Assembly: GCA_963773875.1 (NCBI GenBank) | Contig: CAVZCV010000006.1 | Coordinates: forward strand, 868,001 to 932,000 | Source of the DNA: CAVTYH01 sp963773875 | GTDB taxonomy: Bacteria > Planctomycetota > Planctomycetia > Pirellulales > JADZDJ01 | Direction: 5' to 3' | Length of the DNA stretch: 64,000 bases | Shown here: positions 36,771 to 46,539 of the stretch, piece after piece | Numbering within the stretch: position 1 is the first letter of the stretch | Layout: each line of letters opens with the position of its first letter | Notes under the pieces: generated by a model | What the model was told of the DNA's origin: nothing | The model's database searches: none | What the model saw: only the letters and a program-made list of their open reading frames with translations | Made by a program: the position numbers and the translations under genes

Positions 36771-39146
36771 TTGAATTGCCTTGTGCTAGAACGCCTGCTC
36801 CTTACCCTTGATCGCTATCCGCGAATTTGCCAGCTGGTGTTGGCTGCGCTTTTGGTATGGGCGGCGTTTCAGGTGCCGAAACTGAAGGTTGACGACTCAC
36901 CGGAACGTTGGCTGCCCGAAAGCACGCGGGAAGCCTGGCACGTGCTGGATGAGCATTTCAACTTCGGCGACACCGTGGCAGTCGGCTTCGAATTCTTGCG
37001 GCCCATTCGCGATGAGGACGCCGCACCGCTGCGGCGGTTCAGAGAGAGTTTGGCGCATGTCGAGGGCGTGCGCCAGGTTTACGACGCGTCGCTCTTGGCA
37101 GAAGAAATTGAGGGCGTGCCCCTTTCTCAATTGGTCGATCCGGTAAATCACAAGCGCTTCGATTTATACGAAGGCGCGCTTTGGAGTCCACCCAACAAGG
37201 CCGAGCACAGCCAGACGTTGCTCATGGCCATCGAACTGTATTACCCGCGCGATCCGGCCAAGCTGTATCAGTATCGCCGGAATGTGATCGATCGTCTGTA
37301 TCAACTCGTCGACGAGGCCAAAGGGCAGCCCGAGTTTCGCGGAGTCAAATTCCATGTGGCCGGCGGCATCTTACTGATGGACGAACTCGAGCAGCGTTCG
37401 CGGCAATCGGCAATATTTTTGCCCCTGTCGATACTCGTGGGCATCGTCAGCTTGCTTGTCGGGTTCCGCTCGTTTCGTGCGCTAGCTCTGACGTTGCTTG
37501 GCGGCGGGGCGGCGATGTTGCTCGTTGTGGGCTACGTCGCCTGGTCAGGCAGCGGACTGGGCGCGCTGACGATTTCCGCACCGACGCTGATTTCGATTAT
37601 CGCCATCGCCACGACCGTTCACTTTGCCAGCGATGCGGCCGATCACGGCGATTCCAGTCGATCGCCAAGTGAGCGACAACGGCTGGTGCGCTGGGTAGCT
37701 GTGCCGTGCCTGGGCGTGGCGATTTTAACTGCCGTCGGATTCCTGATGCTCACGTTCAACGATCTTAGCCCAGTGCGATCGCTTGGATACGAACTTTTTG
37801 CCGGATCGCTGTTGGCGTTTTTCGGTGTTTTCATTGTTTCGCGGATCGTACCGATCCGTCGCGCTTACCCAGGAAGTGTGCTAACGCCGCGGCTTTTCGC
37901 CTGGTGGTCAGATTTTCTAGGTCGACGTCCGCGGGCCATCACAGCCGGATTTCTTTCGCTGATGTTGGTTGCCGCCCTGTTGGCCTGGCCTTGGTCCGCC
38001 ACTTCGCCGGTTGGGTTGAAGGTGGACGTCGACCCGTTTTCGTTCTTCGGGCCGGAAAATCATCTCGTCAAAGCACGCGAACATTTTTTGGACAACGGCT
38101 TTGGTTTGTATCAGCTGGAAGTGATTCTGATTCCGCGCGAGAAAGGCCAACCGCCAGAAAATGGCAAGCCTGGCGACGCGGTGTTCGAGGCGAATCAAAA
38201 GGCGGCGCAAGAATATTCAGACCATCTACGGTCACGCTCTGACCTAGGTGTGCTGCAGGTGATCTCCACACGCGCCATGCGCGAACGCCAGACCCGATTT
38301 TACGACGAAATTATGCAGCTTCGTGGAGGAGGCGGCTCGGTCGCCGATCGCCTGCAATCGGCCGGCGCCACGCTATTGCGATTGGCGAAGATGACCAAGT
38401 ATGCCCACACGTTTGAGGAAACGTTTGATAATTGGAACCGCGACAAACTCAATCAAGGCGCGATCCGCCTGACATTTTTGGCGCACGATCGAGTGAAGGG
38501 CGGTTTTGCAGAATTGCTTAGCCAGGCGCGCAGCTCGGTGCCGCCGCAGTTCGACGCGTACATTTCCGGGACCATTACTTCGGTTGTGCAATTGGCCGAT
38601 GGCCTCGTGAATGGGTTGGCGATGGGAGTCACCGTTTCGGTGATTGTCATGGCGCTGGTTTGCGCGGTGCTCTTTCGTTCCACACGACTGGCGGCCATCG
38701 CGGCAGTGCCCAACGCGTTTCCGATTCTCGTCGTCTACGGTTTCATGGGCGCGTTCGGCGTGCCGATCAGTAGCGGCTCTGCCATGGTGGCCACAGTTTC
38801 ACTCGGCATGAACCAGACAATTTATTTCTTGATGCGGTACCGCAAGTTGACGCGTGACGAAGGGCTGGACACCGAGACCGCCCTGCACACCGCGTTTATG
38901 CAAATTGGCCGGCCGGTTGTGCTCACGAGTTTGGTTTTCACAGCAGGCTTTTTGATTTTCCTCGTGTCCGACTTTCTGCCGCTCTATCACTTTGGCCTCT
39001 TGACTTCGATTGCGATGTTGGCCGGTATGACCGGCGATATCGTGCTGTTGCCCTGCTTGCTCCGGACGTTCGATCGTGTGCCACGAAGAGCCGTTGGCAT
39101 AGATGCTGAGCAGATGTCGCCGGCCGTTCCGGAAGGCGTGCTATGA
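36771..39146 (+). CDS. MMPL/RND-family transporter
   Basis: About 791 residues (TTG start at 36771; a GTG four codons later is an alternative). The usual RND half-repeats are present: one N-terminal helix (LVLAALLVWAAFQVP), an extracytoplasmic domain with VDDSPERWLPEST, then five to six helices (ILVGIVSLLVGFRSF, TISAPTLISIIAIATTVHFASDAADHG), and the second copy (NGLAMGVTVSVIVMALVCAVLFRS, TSLVFTAGFLIFLVSDF). The family transports lipids, hopanoids or sterols and similar hydrophobic compounds. The small aspartate in the first repeat (ASDAADHGD) fits proton coupling. Substrate not inferable. Confidence 0.9.
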   Translation: MNCLVLERLLLTLDRYPRICQLVLAALLVWAAFQVPKLKVDDSPERWLPESTREAWHVLDEHFNFGDTVAVGFEFLRPIRDEDAAPLRRFRESLAHVEGVRQVYDASLLAEEIEGVPLSQLVDPVNHKRFDLYEGALWSPPNKAEHSQTLLMAIELYYPRDPAKLYQYRRNVIDRLYQLVDEAKGQPEFRGVKFHVAGGILLMDELEQRSRQSAIFLPLSILVGIVSLLVGFRSFRALALTLLGGGAAMLLVVGYVAWSGSGLGALTISAPTLISIIAIATTVHFASDAADHGDSSRSPSERQRLVRWVAVPCLGVAILTAVGFLMLTFNDLSPVRSLGYELFAGSLLAFFGVFIVSRIVPIRRAYPGSVLTPRLFAWWSDFLGRRPRAITAGFLSLMLVAALLAWPWSATSPVGLKVDVDPFSFFGPENHLVKAREHFLDNGFGLYQLEVILIPREKGQPPENGKPGDAVFEANQKAAQEYSDHLRSRSDLGVLQVISTRAMRERQTRFYDEIMQLRGGGGSVADRLQSAGATLLRLAKMTKYAHTFEETFDNWNRDKLNQGAIRLTFLAHDRVKGGFAELLSQARSSVPPQFDAYISGTITSVVQLADGLVNGLAMGVTVSVIVMALVCAVLFRSTRLAAIAAVPNAFPILVVYGFMGAFGVPISSGSAMVATVSLGMNQTIYFLMRYRKLTRDEGLDTETALHTAFMQIGRPVVLTSLVFTAGFLIFLVSDFLPLYHFGLLTSIAMLAGMTGDIVLLPCLLRTFDRVPRRAVGIDAEQMSPAVPEGVL

Positions 39147-39315
39147 GTTCAGCCCGCAATCCGGTCGTTGCAAAGTAAGCCGGATGTCCGCCGACAAAAT
39201 TTCATCGAGTGGGCCACGTTGGAAATCTTTGAAACCGCCAGCGGCAGGCGTTAAGATGTCGGGCAATTCGCGTTAGGTCCCACACACATCGCCACACATC
39301 ACGGACAACATTGCC

Positions 39316-40356
39316 ATGCTATGCCGCACAACGTTCGCCACTTTCATTCTCATCACCGGAGTTGCCATGGCCGCCGACGAGAATCCGATCAAGAGCCACA
39401 CAAAGCCCTATCCGACGTTTGGCAAACTCGAAAGCAAAGATCCGCAATTCGGCAAGTTAATTTCGCCGGGCACAAAAATGGAAAAACTGGCCGAAGGTTT
39501 CGAGTGGTGCGAAGGGCCGGTGTGGTCGAAGGACGGCGGGTTTTTATTATTCTCCGACATCCCGCGCAACAGCATCATGAAGTGGAAAGATGGCGACGGC
39601 GTTTCGCTGTTCATGAAACCGTCGGGCTACACCGGCATTGTCGATTACGGCCGCGAGCCAGGCAGCAACGCCAACACGTTCGATTCGCAAGGCCGATTGA
39701 CGCAGTGCGAGCACGGCGATCGGCGGATCTCGGTCCTCACGAAAGACGGCGGTAAGCGCACACTGGCAGATAACTACCAGGGCAAGCGATTGAACAGCCC
39801 GAACGATTTGTGTTTTGATACGAAAGGCAATTTGTACTTCACAGATCCGATCTACGGATTGCCGAAACACGAAAACGATCCCCGACGCGAGCTTGATTTC
39901 TGCGGGGTATATCGACTGAAGCCGAGCGGCGAACTGTCGCTATTGACCAAAGACATGACCCGCCCCAACGGCATCGCTCTCTCGCCGGATGGCAAAAAGC
40001 TCTACGTCGCCAACAGCGATGGGCCCGACAAAGCCATTTGGATGGAGTTCAATGTGCAGCCCGACGGCACGGTCGATAAAGGTAAACTCTTCTTCGACGC
40101 TTCCGCCTGGGCAAAGGCGGGCGGCATCGGCAACCCCGACGGCATGAAAGTCGACAAAGACGGTAATCTCTGGGCCACCGGTCCGGGTGGATTGCACATT
40201 TTCACTCCCGACGGCAAGCACTTAGGCACGATCAATCCAGATAGCGGCGATCCGATCTCGAACTGTGCCTGGGGCGACGACGGCTCGACGCTCTACATGA
40301 CCGTCAACCATGCCATTGCCCGCATCAAAACGAACACGAAAGGGGTCGGCTGGTAA
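39316..40356 (+). CDS. SMP-30/gluconolactonase family secreted protein
   Basis: 346 residues with a short signal peptide (MLCRTTFATFILITGVAMA, then ADEN). Beta-propeller motifs: GFEWCEGPVWSKDGGFLLFSDIP with the metal-binding Glu, NSPNDLCFDTKGNLYFTDPIYG, RPNGIALSPDGKKLYVANSDG and GNPDGMKVDKDGNLWATGPGG, matching the metal-dependent SMP-30/LRE lactonases. It probably acts on sugar lactones in the periplasm. A REP-like pair of hairpins follows the stop. Confidence 0.93.
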   Translation: MLCRTTFATFILITGVAMAADENPIKSHTKPYPTFGKLESKDPQFGKLISPGTKMEKLAEGFEWCEGPVWSKDGGFLLFSDIPRNSIMKWKDGDGVSLFMKPSGYTGIVDYGREPGSNANTFDSQGRLTQCEHGDRRISVLTKDGGKRTLADNYQGKRLNSPNDLCFDTKGNLYFTDPIYGLPKHENDPRRELDFCGVYRLKPSGELSLLTKDMTRPNGIALSPDGKKLYVANSDGPDKAIWMEFNVQPDGTVDKGKLFFDASAWAKAGGIGNPDGMKVDKDGNLWATGPGGLHIFTPDGKHLGTINPDSGDPISNCAWGDDGSTLYMTVNHAIARIKTNTKGVGW

Positions 40357-40391
40357 GCGCTTATTCGGGGCGATTGGCATTCGCTCCTGCG

Positions 40392-40450
40392 GGAGGCGAC
40401 TCCCGTCGCCGAAGGTACATCACCAGATATCGCCGTCGGGAGACGGCTCC
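40392..40450. repeat. REP-like pair of inverted hairpins (BIME-like)
   Basis: Two units in opposite orientation, each reading GGAG-stem-TCCC-stem-CGA: plus strand 40392-40412 with stem GCGAC/GTCGC, and minus strand 40450-40430 with stem CCGTC/GACGG. The stems differ but each is self-complementary, and the TCCC and GGGA loops are complementary to each other. Same frame plus compensatory stem changes is typical of REP elements. No other copy was seen by eye in this window. Confidence 0.65.
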
Positions 40451-40614
40451 TACAAGTCGTGCGTCGCCAAGAAACTTGCCAATTTATCCGCCTTCGCTAC
40501 CATGAGTTGTGACGGACCGCCCCGCTGCGGCGACACAATTCTCGCCGCGTGAGAGTATACCCACACGTGGAGTTGCTCAATTTACGATTCGTCGCGTCCT
40601 GGAAGGACGGGCCA

Positions 40615-41718
40615 ATGCCCCGCAGCCGAATTACTTTATCAGCAGTCGCCGTAATTCTCTTTGCTGCGATTATTTCTATTGCTGGCCGGTCGTTTGCTGA
40701 AGAAGTCGCCGTTGCGAATTCGGCCAATGCCCCAGCCGTGGCCTCCGTGACCGCATCCACGATTTCGGTTCCAGCCCGTCAGGCTCCGCAGTCCAGTGTG
40801 CGTGCGAAGGTGCGAACCGTGGCGATGGAGCTTTTGAACAGCTCGCACAGCCGGCCGACAACGAAATTCGGCATTGAAGTCGATGCTGCGAACAATCAAA
40901 CTGCCGATCGCCCGCTGGTCATCGTTATTCACGGTTACAATTCCTGCCCCGAGCGGATGGCGGCGCTGGAAAAAACGGTTCACGATGCCGGCTACAACTA
41001 CGGCATGTTCCGCTATCCGAACGATCAAGCCATCGCCGACTCGGCAGCGCTGCTCTCGCGCGAACTGGCGGCGATCAAAACGCAGCATCCGAATCAAGAG
41101 ATTGTGCTCGTCACACATTCCATGGGCGGACTTGTTGCACGGGAAGCGATTGAAAACCCCGCACTCGATCCCGGGAATGTGAGCAAGCTGATGATGATCG
41201 CGCCGCCATCGCACGGCACGAGCTGTGCGTATATTACGCTCAGCGGCGATATTTGGGATCACTACATCCGCAGCCACGATCACAACGTGCTCGACTATTT
41301 GTACTCGAGCCTGGAAGACGGCATGGGCGAAGGCCGCAGCGACTTGAAACCGGAATCCACGTTCCTCAAGCAATTGAATCAGCGGCCGCGGAACGCCAAC
41401 GTGCACTACACCATTTTCCTTGGCACTGGCACCACGTTCACGCAAGCGGAGCTCGATCACGCGCGCCGAATTGTCGACAAATGCTGCCAGGCCGATGCGT
41501 TCCTGGCAATCATCAAGCCAGCGTTTGAACGGGCCATAGACGATTTAAACGACTCGGTGGCCGTCGGCGACGGCGTCGTTAGCGTTGAGCGCGGCAAGCT
41601 CGATGGTGTGACCGACACGGTGCAATTAGGCTTCGACCATTGGAACGTGCTGGGCGAACCAAAGCTGGAACCCGTGGCCGCGCTGCATCGAGAAATTCTC
41701 AAGCGATTGGCGCCATAA
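40615..41718 (+). CDS. Secreted lipase-like alpha/beta hydrolase
   Basis: 367 residues from the ATG at 40615 (GGAAGGA ribosome-binding site). The signal anchor is ITLSAVAVILFAAIISIAGRSFAEE. The hydrolase core starts with PLVIVIHGYNSCPERMAALEK (oxyanion HG) and has the nucleophile motif VTHSMGGLVAREAI, with the serine in HSMGG. The likely Asp is in the segment AVGDGVVSVERGKLDG and His in GFDHWNVLGEP. It resembles PGAP1-like and lipase class 2-like esterases. Exported and likely periplasmic or membrane-anchored. Confidence 0.87.
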   Translation: MPRSRITLSAVAVILFAAIISIAGRSFAEEVAVANSANAPAVASVTASTISVPARQAPQSSVRAKVRTVAMELLNSSHSRPTTKFGIEVDAANNQTADRPLVIVIHGYNSCPERMAALEKTVHDAGYNYGMFRYPNDQAIADSAALLSRELAAIKTQHPNQEIVLVTHSMGGLVAREAIENPALDPGNVSKLMMIAPPSHGTSCAYITLSGDIWDHYIRSHDHNVLDYLYSSLEDGMGEGRSDLKPESTFLKQLNQRPRNANVHYTIFLGTGTTFTQAELDHARRIVDKCCQADAFLAIIKPAFERAIDDLNDSVAVGDGVVSVERGKLDGVTDTVQLGFDHWNVLGEPKLEPVAALHREILKRLAP

Positions 41719-41826
41719 ATTGGCAGCTGGCGGGCTCCACGGCCATATCGTTCCATTTGGGTGTGCGGCACGCTACACTCAAAGCGGTGGCAGCTCTTCT
41801 TCCGCGATCCATGCCAAAATCGGATT

Positions 41827-44403
41827 ATGGCCAGTCGCTCCTCATCGAACATCGTGTGGTGGCTCATTCTGCTCATGAGCATCACGCTGGCGCTTCCCGG
41901 CTGTCGCGGCTGTTCCGACGACTCGAGCGATGACCCCACCACGCCCGAAGCCCTCGAAAAAAAAGAGCTCAAGAAGAAAGAAAAGCCCAAGCCCGATTTC
42001 GAGCCGGTCAAACTGACCATCGTGCCGCAAAAAGCCGGCGAGAATGAAGCGAAACTCAAGACCGCCAAGCCGGGCCATTGGACCGCGGCAGTCGAAGAAA
42101 CGAAGGCCAACAACTTCGATTTTCCTCAGGGCCGAATCTATAGCGAAGTGCGCGAAGACGGCCTCGGCAAGCCGGTCGACCTGGAACGCACGCCGCATCG
42201 TGTGGCCTACACGCGGCCCGCGCCACTGGCCAAAGGCGTCGAAAAATATTTCGAGTTTCTGTTCTTTCTGCCGCGCGATTTAAAGAAAGCCTGGGTCGCC
42301 AGCGAAATTCGCAGCCGCGGCGGCAGCATTGCCGCCACGCCGGGTCCGGAAATTCTGCAATTGATGAAGCCATACCAGTACAACCTCGTAGTGCTCGGCG
42401 CAGAGGCCGATCGCTACCGTCCGCTGGAAAAGATGGATTCCATCAAAGCGCCCCATGCCATCAACGACAACGAATCGGAAGGCGAAAACGAAATCGATCC
42501 TTGGCTCGAGTACTATCAAGTCATCACGCCCCCCTTGAAAAAGCCCCTGCCGATTCCGTCGACGGTGATGGCATGGACGACAATCGCCTACGTGATTTGG
42601 GATGACGTCGATCCGGCGATCCTCTCGCTTGAACAGCAACAAGCGATGGTCGATTGGCTGCACTGGGGCGGCCAACTGATCATCAGCGGCCCGAAAAGTT
42701 TAGATCAGCTGCGCGGCAAATCATTTTTGGCGCCGTACTTGCCGGCCACGCCCGGCGATCCGATCAAAATCTCCGCGGACGACCTGAAGGAATTCAGCGA
42801 ATCGTGGACATTGCCGCTGGGAAATGCAAACGGCGACAAAAGTCGTTCGCTCGCGCCAATCAATCCATGGAGTGGCGTCGCTCTGAAACCAGAACCCGGG
42901 GCCAAAGTCTTGCCAGGCACAAGCGGCTACGTGGTGGAACGCAATGTTGGCCGCGGCCGAATCGTGGCCACTGCCTTCCGGCTGACCGAGCGGCAGCTAC
43001 TCAATTGGCCAAGCTTCGACAGTTTTTTCAACTCGTGTTTGCTCCGCCGTCCGCCGCGAGAGTTTGACGCAAAATTCGGCGACACACCGCCCTACAACGT
43101 GCGTTGGTCGGCGGGCAACTTGAACCCGCGCGATCCGACGCTCATCAGCCAGGTGCGTTTTTTGAGCCGCGATTGGTCCGACGAGCATCAATTCACGCCG
43201 TCGATGCCGCTTCATCCCCGGCAAAAAGTGACTCAGCCAAATGTTCTCAATCAGTTGCTGGCAAATGCTAGATCGGCCGATGACACCGGCGAAGTTGACC
43301 CCATCGATTCAGATCTGACGGTCCGCCCTGGCCCCGGCGTCGCCGGCTGGAACGATTTCAGCGATATGTCCAACGCCGCCCGCGAGTCCTTGCGCGAAGC
43401 TGCCGGTATCGTCATTCCCAAGGCCGAGTTTGTCGTGTGGGTGCTCGTGTTTTACCTGATCGTGCTCGTGCCCTTTAACTGGATCGTCTTCAAAGTGCTG
43501 GGCCGCGTGGAATGGGCGTGGATAGCGGCGCCGATTATTGCCATCGGCGCCATGGCGGCCGTCGTAAAGCTCGCGCAGCTCGATATCGGCTTTGCCCGCT
43601 CGCAGACGGAAGTCGCCGTGTTGGAAACTCACAATGGTTATCCGCGCGGCCACCTGACGCGCTACACGGCGCTTTACACTTCGCTGTCGACCACGTACGA
43701 CATCAATTCCGAAGAGCAAACCACGGTCGCGCTGCCGTTCGCTTCCGATCCCAATTTCACACCGCTGCCTGGCCAGTCGTTCGATACCGTCACGTATCAC
43801 AGCGAACCGAGCGTGCAACTTTCCGATTTCGCCGTGTCTTCCAATTACACCGCGATGCTCCATAGCGAACAGATGATCGATCTCGGCGGCGCGATCGATT
43901 ATGTGACCAACGGTCTCGCCGGCGGCGACCTCACCAATTACACCAAACACAAGCTCACGCGAGCTGCCGTCCTGCGCTGCACCGATGGCGGCGCATACCA
44001 GTTGGGCTGGGTCGGCGATTTGGAACCTGGTCGTAGCGCAAAGGTTTCATTCCTTCGTCCGTCCTCATTCAGTGAAGTCACTCCGCATTGGACATTCGAA
44101 GTGACCAACTCGGGCGACCCGGAAGCATCGAAATTCAGCCTGGATCGCCTGGCAGACCTCGTGCGCGGCGAAAAGAAATTGCGAAAGGGGGAAGTGCGGC
44201 TCGTAGCGATGATCGAAGGCCCGCTATCTGGAATTGAAGTCGATCCAGCAGCATCGCAAAGTGGCCGTGGGGCAACGCTCGTGGTCAGCGACCTCGTGCA
44301 GCCGACGCTGGAAAAAGCCGTGCCCGACCCGTACACTCATCCACCCAAGAGCAATCGCGATGTAACAGAACCCGATCCGCCGGATGCAACGCCGGATACG
44401 TGA
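41827..44403 (+). CDS. Large membrane lipoprotein-like protein beside an ABC ATPase
   Basis: 858 residues from the ATG at 41827. The N-terminus has a lipobox-like signal (LILLMSITLALPGCRGCSDD). A charged Lys/Glu/Asp linker follows, then an extracytoplasmic region with a DUF4350/glutamine-amidotransferase-like segment (MVDWLHWGGQLIISGPKSLDQLRGKS, VVERNVGRGRIVATAFRLTER). C-terminal membrane helices (FVVWVLVFYLIVLVPFNWIVFKVL, WAWIAAPIIAIGAMAAVVKLAQL) precede a beta-rich tail. It is followed by the ABC ATPase gene, and could be the membrane partner of it, as GldG-like proteins are for some ABC systems. I do not recognise a named family. Confidence 0.75.
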   Translation: MASRSSSNIVWWLILLMSITLALPGCRGCSDDSSDDPTTPEALEKKELKKKEKPKPDFEPVKLTIVPQKAGENEAKLKTAKPGHWTAAVEETKANNFDFPQGRIYSEVREDGLGKPVDLERTPHRVAYTRPAPLAKGVEKYFEFLFFLPRDLKKAWVASEIRSRGGSIAATPGPEILQLMKPYQYNLVVLGAEADRYRPLEKMDSIKAPHAINDNESEGENEIDPWLEYYQVITPPLKKPLPIPSTVMAWTTIAYVIWDDVDPAILSLEQQQAMVDWLHWGGQLIISGPKSLDQLRGKSFLAPYLPATPGDPIKISADDLKEFSESWTLPLGNANGDKSRSLAPINPWSGVALKPEPGAKVLPGTSGYVVERNVGRGRIVATAFRLTERQLLNWPSFDSFFNSCLLRRPPREFDAKFGDTPPYNVRWSAGNLNPRDPTLISQVRFLSRDWSDEHQFTPSMPLHPRQKVTQPNVLNQLLANARSADDTGEVDPIDSDLTVRPGPGVAGWNDFSDMSNAARESLREAAGIVIPKAEFVVWVLVFYLIVLVPFNWIVFKVLGRVEWAWIAAPIIAIGAMAAVVKLAQLDIGFARSQTEVAVLETHNGYPRGHLTRYTALYTSLSTTYDINSEEQTTVALPFASDPNFTPLPGQSFDTVTYHSEPSVQLSDFAVSSNYTAMLHSEQMIDLGGAIDYVTNGLAGGDLTNYTKHKLTRAAVLRCTDGGAYQLGWVGDLEPGRSAKVSFLRPSSFSEVTPHWTFEVTNSGDPEASKFSLDRLADLVRGEKKLRKGEVRLVAMIEGPLSGIEVDPAASQSGRGATLVVSDLVQPTLEKAVPDPYTHPPKSNRDVTEPDPPDATPDT

Positions 44404-44423
44404 ACGGCGATCGATGCAGCTAA

Positions 44424-44445
44424 GCGCGGGGCAAAGCCCCGCCGC
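44424..44445 (+). terminator. GC hairpin after the membrane protein gene
   Basis: A perfect 7-bp stem, GCGGGGC (44426-44432) and GCCCCGC (44436-44442), with an AAA loop sits 23 bases after the stop. The following bases are ccgctaaacgcgg without a T-run, so it may be a weak terminator, an mRNA-stabilising hairpin or a dispersed repeat of the type common between planctomycete genes. Confidence 0.4.
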
Positions 44446-44512
44446 TAAACGCGGAATCGGCTAGAATCATTTCACAACCGCCTATTGCCAACTGCTGATC
44501 GCCTACCATCCC

Positions 44513-45442
44513 ATGATCGACCTTATCAATTTCGGCAAGCAATACGGCGATTTCACGGCGGTGGAAAGCCTTACCTTGCACATTGGCAAAGGAGAACTGT
44601 TCGGCTTCATCGGTCCCAACGGAGCTGGCAAGAGCACCACCATCCGTTTTTTGGCAACACTGCTCAAAGCCTCGCGCGGCGACGGCGTGGTGGCTGGCCA
44701 CAGCGTATCGCGCGATCCGCTGGGCGTGCGGCGCGTTGTCGGCTACATGCCCGATAACTTCGGCGTCTACGACGGCATGAAAGTTTGGGAATTCTTGGAT
44801 TTCTTCGCCGTCGCCTACCAAATTCCACGCAGCCGCCGCAAACAGGTCATCGGCGATGTCCTGGAGCTGTTGGATTTAACGCACAAGCGCGACGATTTCG
44901 TAAACAGCCTGTCGCGCGGCATGAAGCAGCGCTTGTGTCTGGCGAAAACCCTGGTCCACGATCCGCCGGTGCTGATTCTCGACGAACCTTCCAGCGGTTT
45001 GGATCCTCGCGCCCGCATGGAGTTCAAAGCGCTGCTCAAAGAGCTGCGGCGCATGGGCAAGACGATCCTGATTTCCAGCCATATCTTGAGCGAGCTGGCC
45101 GATTGCTGCACCTCGGTGGGCATCATCGAGCGTGGGCAGCTCTTGATGCACGGACCTATCAACGAAGTTTACCGTCGCATACGCCGTAATCGGCTGATCG
45201 AAATCAAATTCATGGATGGCGCCATGGACGCCGGCCTTTCAATTCTTCGCAGCCTGCCTGAAACCCGCGGCGTGCAGGTGGAAGATCACAGCGTGACCGT
45301 GGAACTGGAAGCCGACGAAGTGCGCGTGGCCCACCTGCTCGATCATCTCACCCGCCAAGGCGTGAAATTGCGCAGCTTCAACGACAAAGACCCGACGTTG
45401 GAAGATGTGTTCATGCTTGTGACGAAGGGACTTGTCACGTAA
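44513..45442 (+). CDS. ABC transporter ATP-binding protein
   Basis: 309 residues. Walker A GPNGAGKST (residues 34-42), Q-loop near YMPDNFGVYDGMKVWEF, signature LSRGMKQRLCLAKTLVHDP, Walker B VLILDEPSSGLDP and switch His in ILISSHILSEL. The C-terminal extension has FMLVTKGLVT, as in multidrug/gliding-type exporters (CcmA/GldA-like). No permease gene follows; the next gene is a convergent thioesterase. The protein immediately upstream with C-terminal helices is the only candidate partner here. Confidence 0.93.
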   Translation: MIDLINFGKQYGDFTAVESLTLHIGKGELFGFIGPNGAGKSTTIRFLATLLKASRGDGVVAGHSVSRDPLGVRRVVGYMPDNFGVYDGMKVWEFLDFFAVAYQIPRSRRKQVIGDVLELLDLTHKRDDFVNSLSRGMKQRLCLAKTLVHDPPVLILDEPSSGLDPRARMEFKALLKELRRMGKTILISSHILSELADCCTSVGIIERGQLLMHGPINEVYRRIRRNRLIEIKFMDGAMDAGLSILRSLPETRGVQVEDHSVTVELEADEVRVAHLLDHLTRQGVKLRSFNDKDPTLEDVFMLVTKGLVT

Positions 45443-45484
45443 ACGCGGATTCCGTCCGACAGGCCGTGTCTGCTTCGAGCAAAG

Positions 45485-45931
45485 TTATTGGCCCTGGCCT
45501 TCAAGGTTTTGAATTCGCTCCCGAATCTGCTGCGGGATTTCGATCGTTCGCTGTGCGCGGTAGTCGAACGTCACAACAACCGACGTGCCTTCCGCTGCGA
45601 GCGCCAAATTCTGTGTCGTGCTCCAAACTGCATGCTCCAGGGTCATGCTCGTTTTTCCCAGACGGCTGACTCGCGTTCCAAGCCGCACGGTGTCGGGAAA
45701 CTGAAGTTGCTTCCGGAAATTGCACGAGGCATGCGCGAGAATCGGGCCGATATCTAAATGTCCGTGCATCCGCACTATGCCCAACCGGTTGAGATATTCC
45801 ACCCGCGCCGTTTCGAACCAGCGAAAGTAAACGGTGTTGTTCACGTGGCCAAACAAATCTTGATCCCCCCACTGGATGGGCCAATCGACAAGCACGGGGA
45901 AATCGTCGGGTATGAGTTCGGTCGCTGGCAT
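45485..45931 (-). CDS. Acyl-CoA thioesterase, 4-hydroxybenzoyl-CoA thioesterase fold (YbgC-like)
   Basis: 148 residues. The 4HBT active segment is QWGDQDLFGHVNNTVYFRWFETARVEYLNRLG, with the catalytic Asp in GDQD. The later strands FRKQLQFPDTVRLGTRVSRLGKTSMTLEHAVWS complete a hotdog domain. It hydrolyses acyl-CoA or acyl-ACP thioesters in the cytoplasm; chain preference is unknown. Convergent with the ABC ATPase gene. Confidence 0.9.
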   Translation of the reverse strand: MPATELIPDDFPVLVDWPIQWGDQDLFGHVNNTVYFRWFETARVEYLNRLGIVRMHGHLDIGPILAHASCNFRKQLQFPDTVRLGTRVSRLGKTSMTLEHAVWSTTQNLALAAEGTSVVVTFDYRAQRTIEIPQQIRERIQNLEGQGQ

Positions 45932-45982
45932 TCGCGATTTGTGCGTCTTGGTATTAGGATTTCGCCAGCATGAACTCGCTGT

Positions 45983-46162
45983 TTAAGTATCCTTCGACGC
46001 TTGCCGATCGAGCTGCGCCAGATGTTCGCGAACTTTCGCTAAGTGCTCGGTACCGCGGCGGATAAGTTCCTGGGCGTCGGAAATTTGCCGCTCCAACCGT
46101 GCGGCCGTAGCTTCCAAATCGGCACGGCACTGGTCGGCAAATTCTTCGCGGGCATCTCGCAT
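45983..46162 (-). CDS. Small coiled-coil hypothetical protein
   Basis: 59 residues from the ATG at 46162 (a longer reading from 46369 has a poor N-terminus). MRDAREEFADQCRADLEATAARLERQIS continues as one long amphipathic helix rich in Ala, Glu, Arg, with heptad spacing of Leu and Ala. No family recognised. Coiled-coil composition supports it being real, but the small size keeps confidence low. Confidence 0.4.
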   Translation of the reverse strand: MRDAREEFADQCRADLEATAARLERQISDAQELIRRGTEHLAKVREHLAQLDRQASKDT

Positions 46163-46539
46163 GGAACGCGATTGTAGCCATTGCGTCCTGAAAAAGATTG
46201 GGCGATTCAAGTCAGCGGACGGAGTCAGGCATCGGGTTCGGCACTTGGGGAAGGATCGCCACCCGGCGCGGAGCTCAACGGAAAGCAAGTCCCGTGTAGT
46301 CGTCGTAACCGCAACGGTGGCAATGAGTTTTTGCCTCCACAGTGGTCTGGCGGCGGTTTGACATGGCACGTTAGGCCGGTAGAATGAAGTAGTTGAGGCG
46401 ATGGCTGTTTCGTGGCGACTTTGCGTTGTGCGGATGTCGTCGCCTGGTTTCTCCGAGCCTGCGGCAGTCGCGGAGAGATCGCCCTACGACGCGGCGCCGC
46501 TTCCTGCCTGCAATCGCTCTCTTGCCCCTCGGGGTTACC
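46163..46539. other. Intergenic region upstream of tatA
   Basis: 377 bases. No gene with recognisable features. A TCTCCG...CGGAGA inverted repeat with a 15-base loop lies around 46450-46476, perhaps part of the tatA control region. An upstream in-frame extension of tatA exists to 46393 but lacks family resemblance. Confidence 0.35.

Noticed and set aside
46393..46539. N-terminal extension of the first tatA
   Set aside because: 49 Arg-rich residues without similarity to TatA; the ATG at 46540 gives a standard protein.
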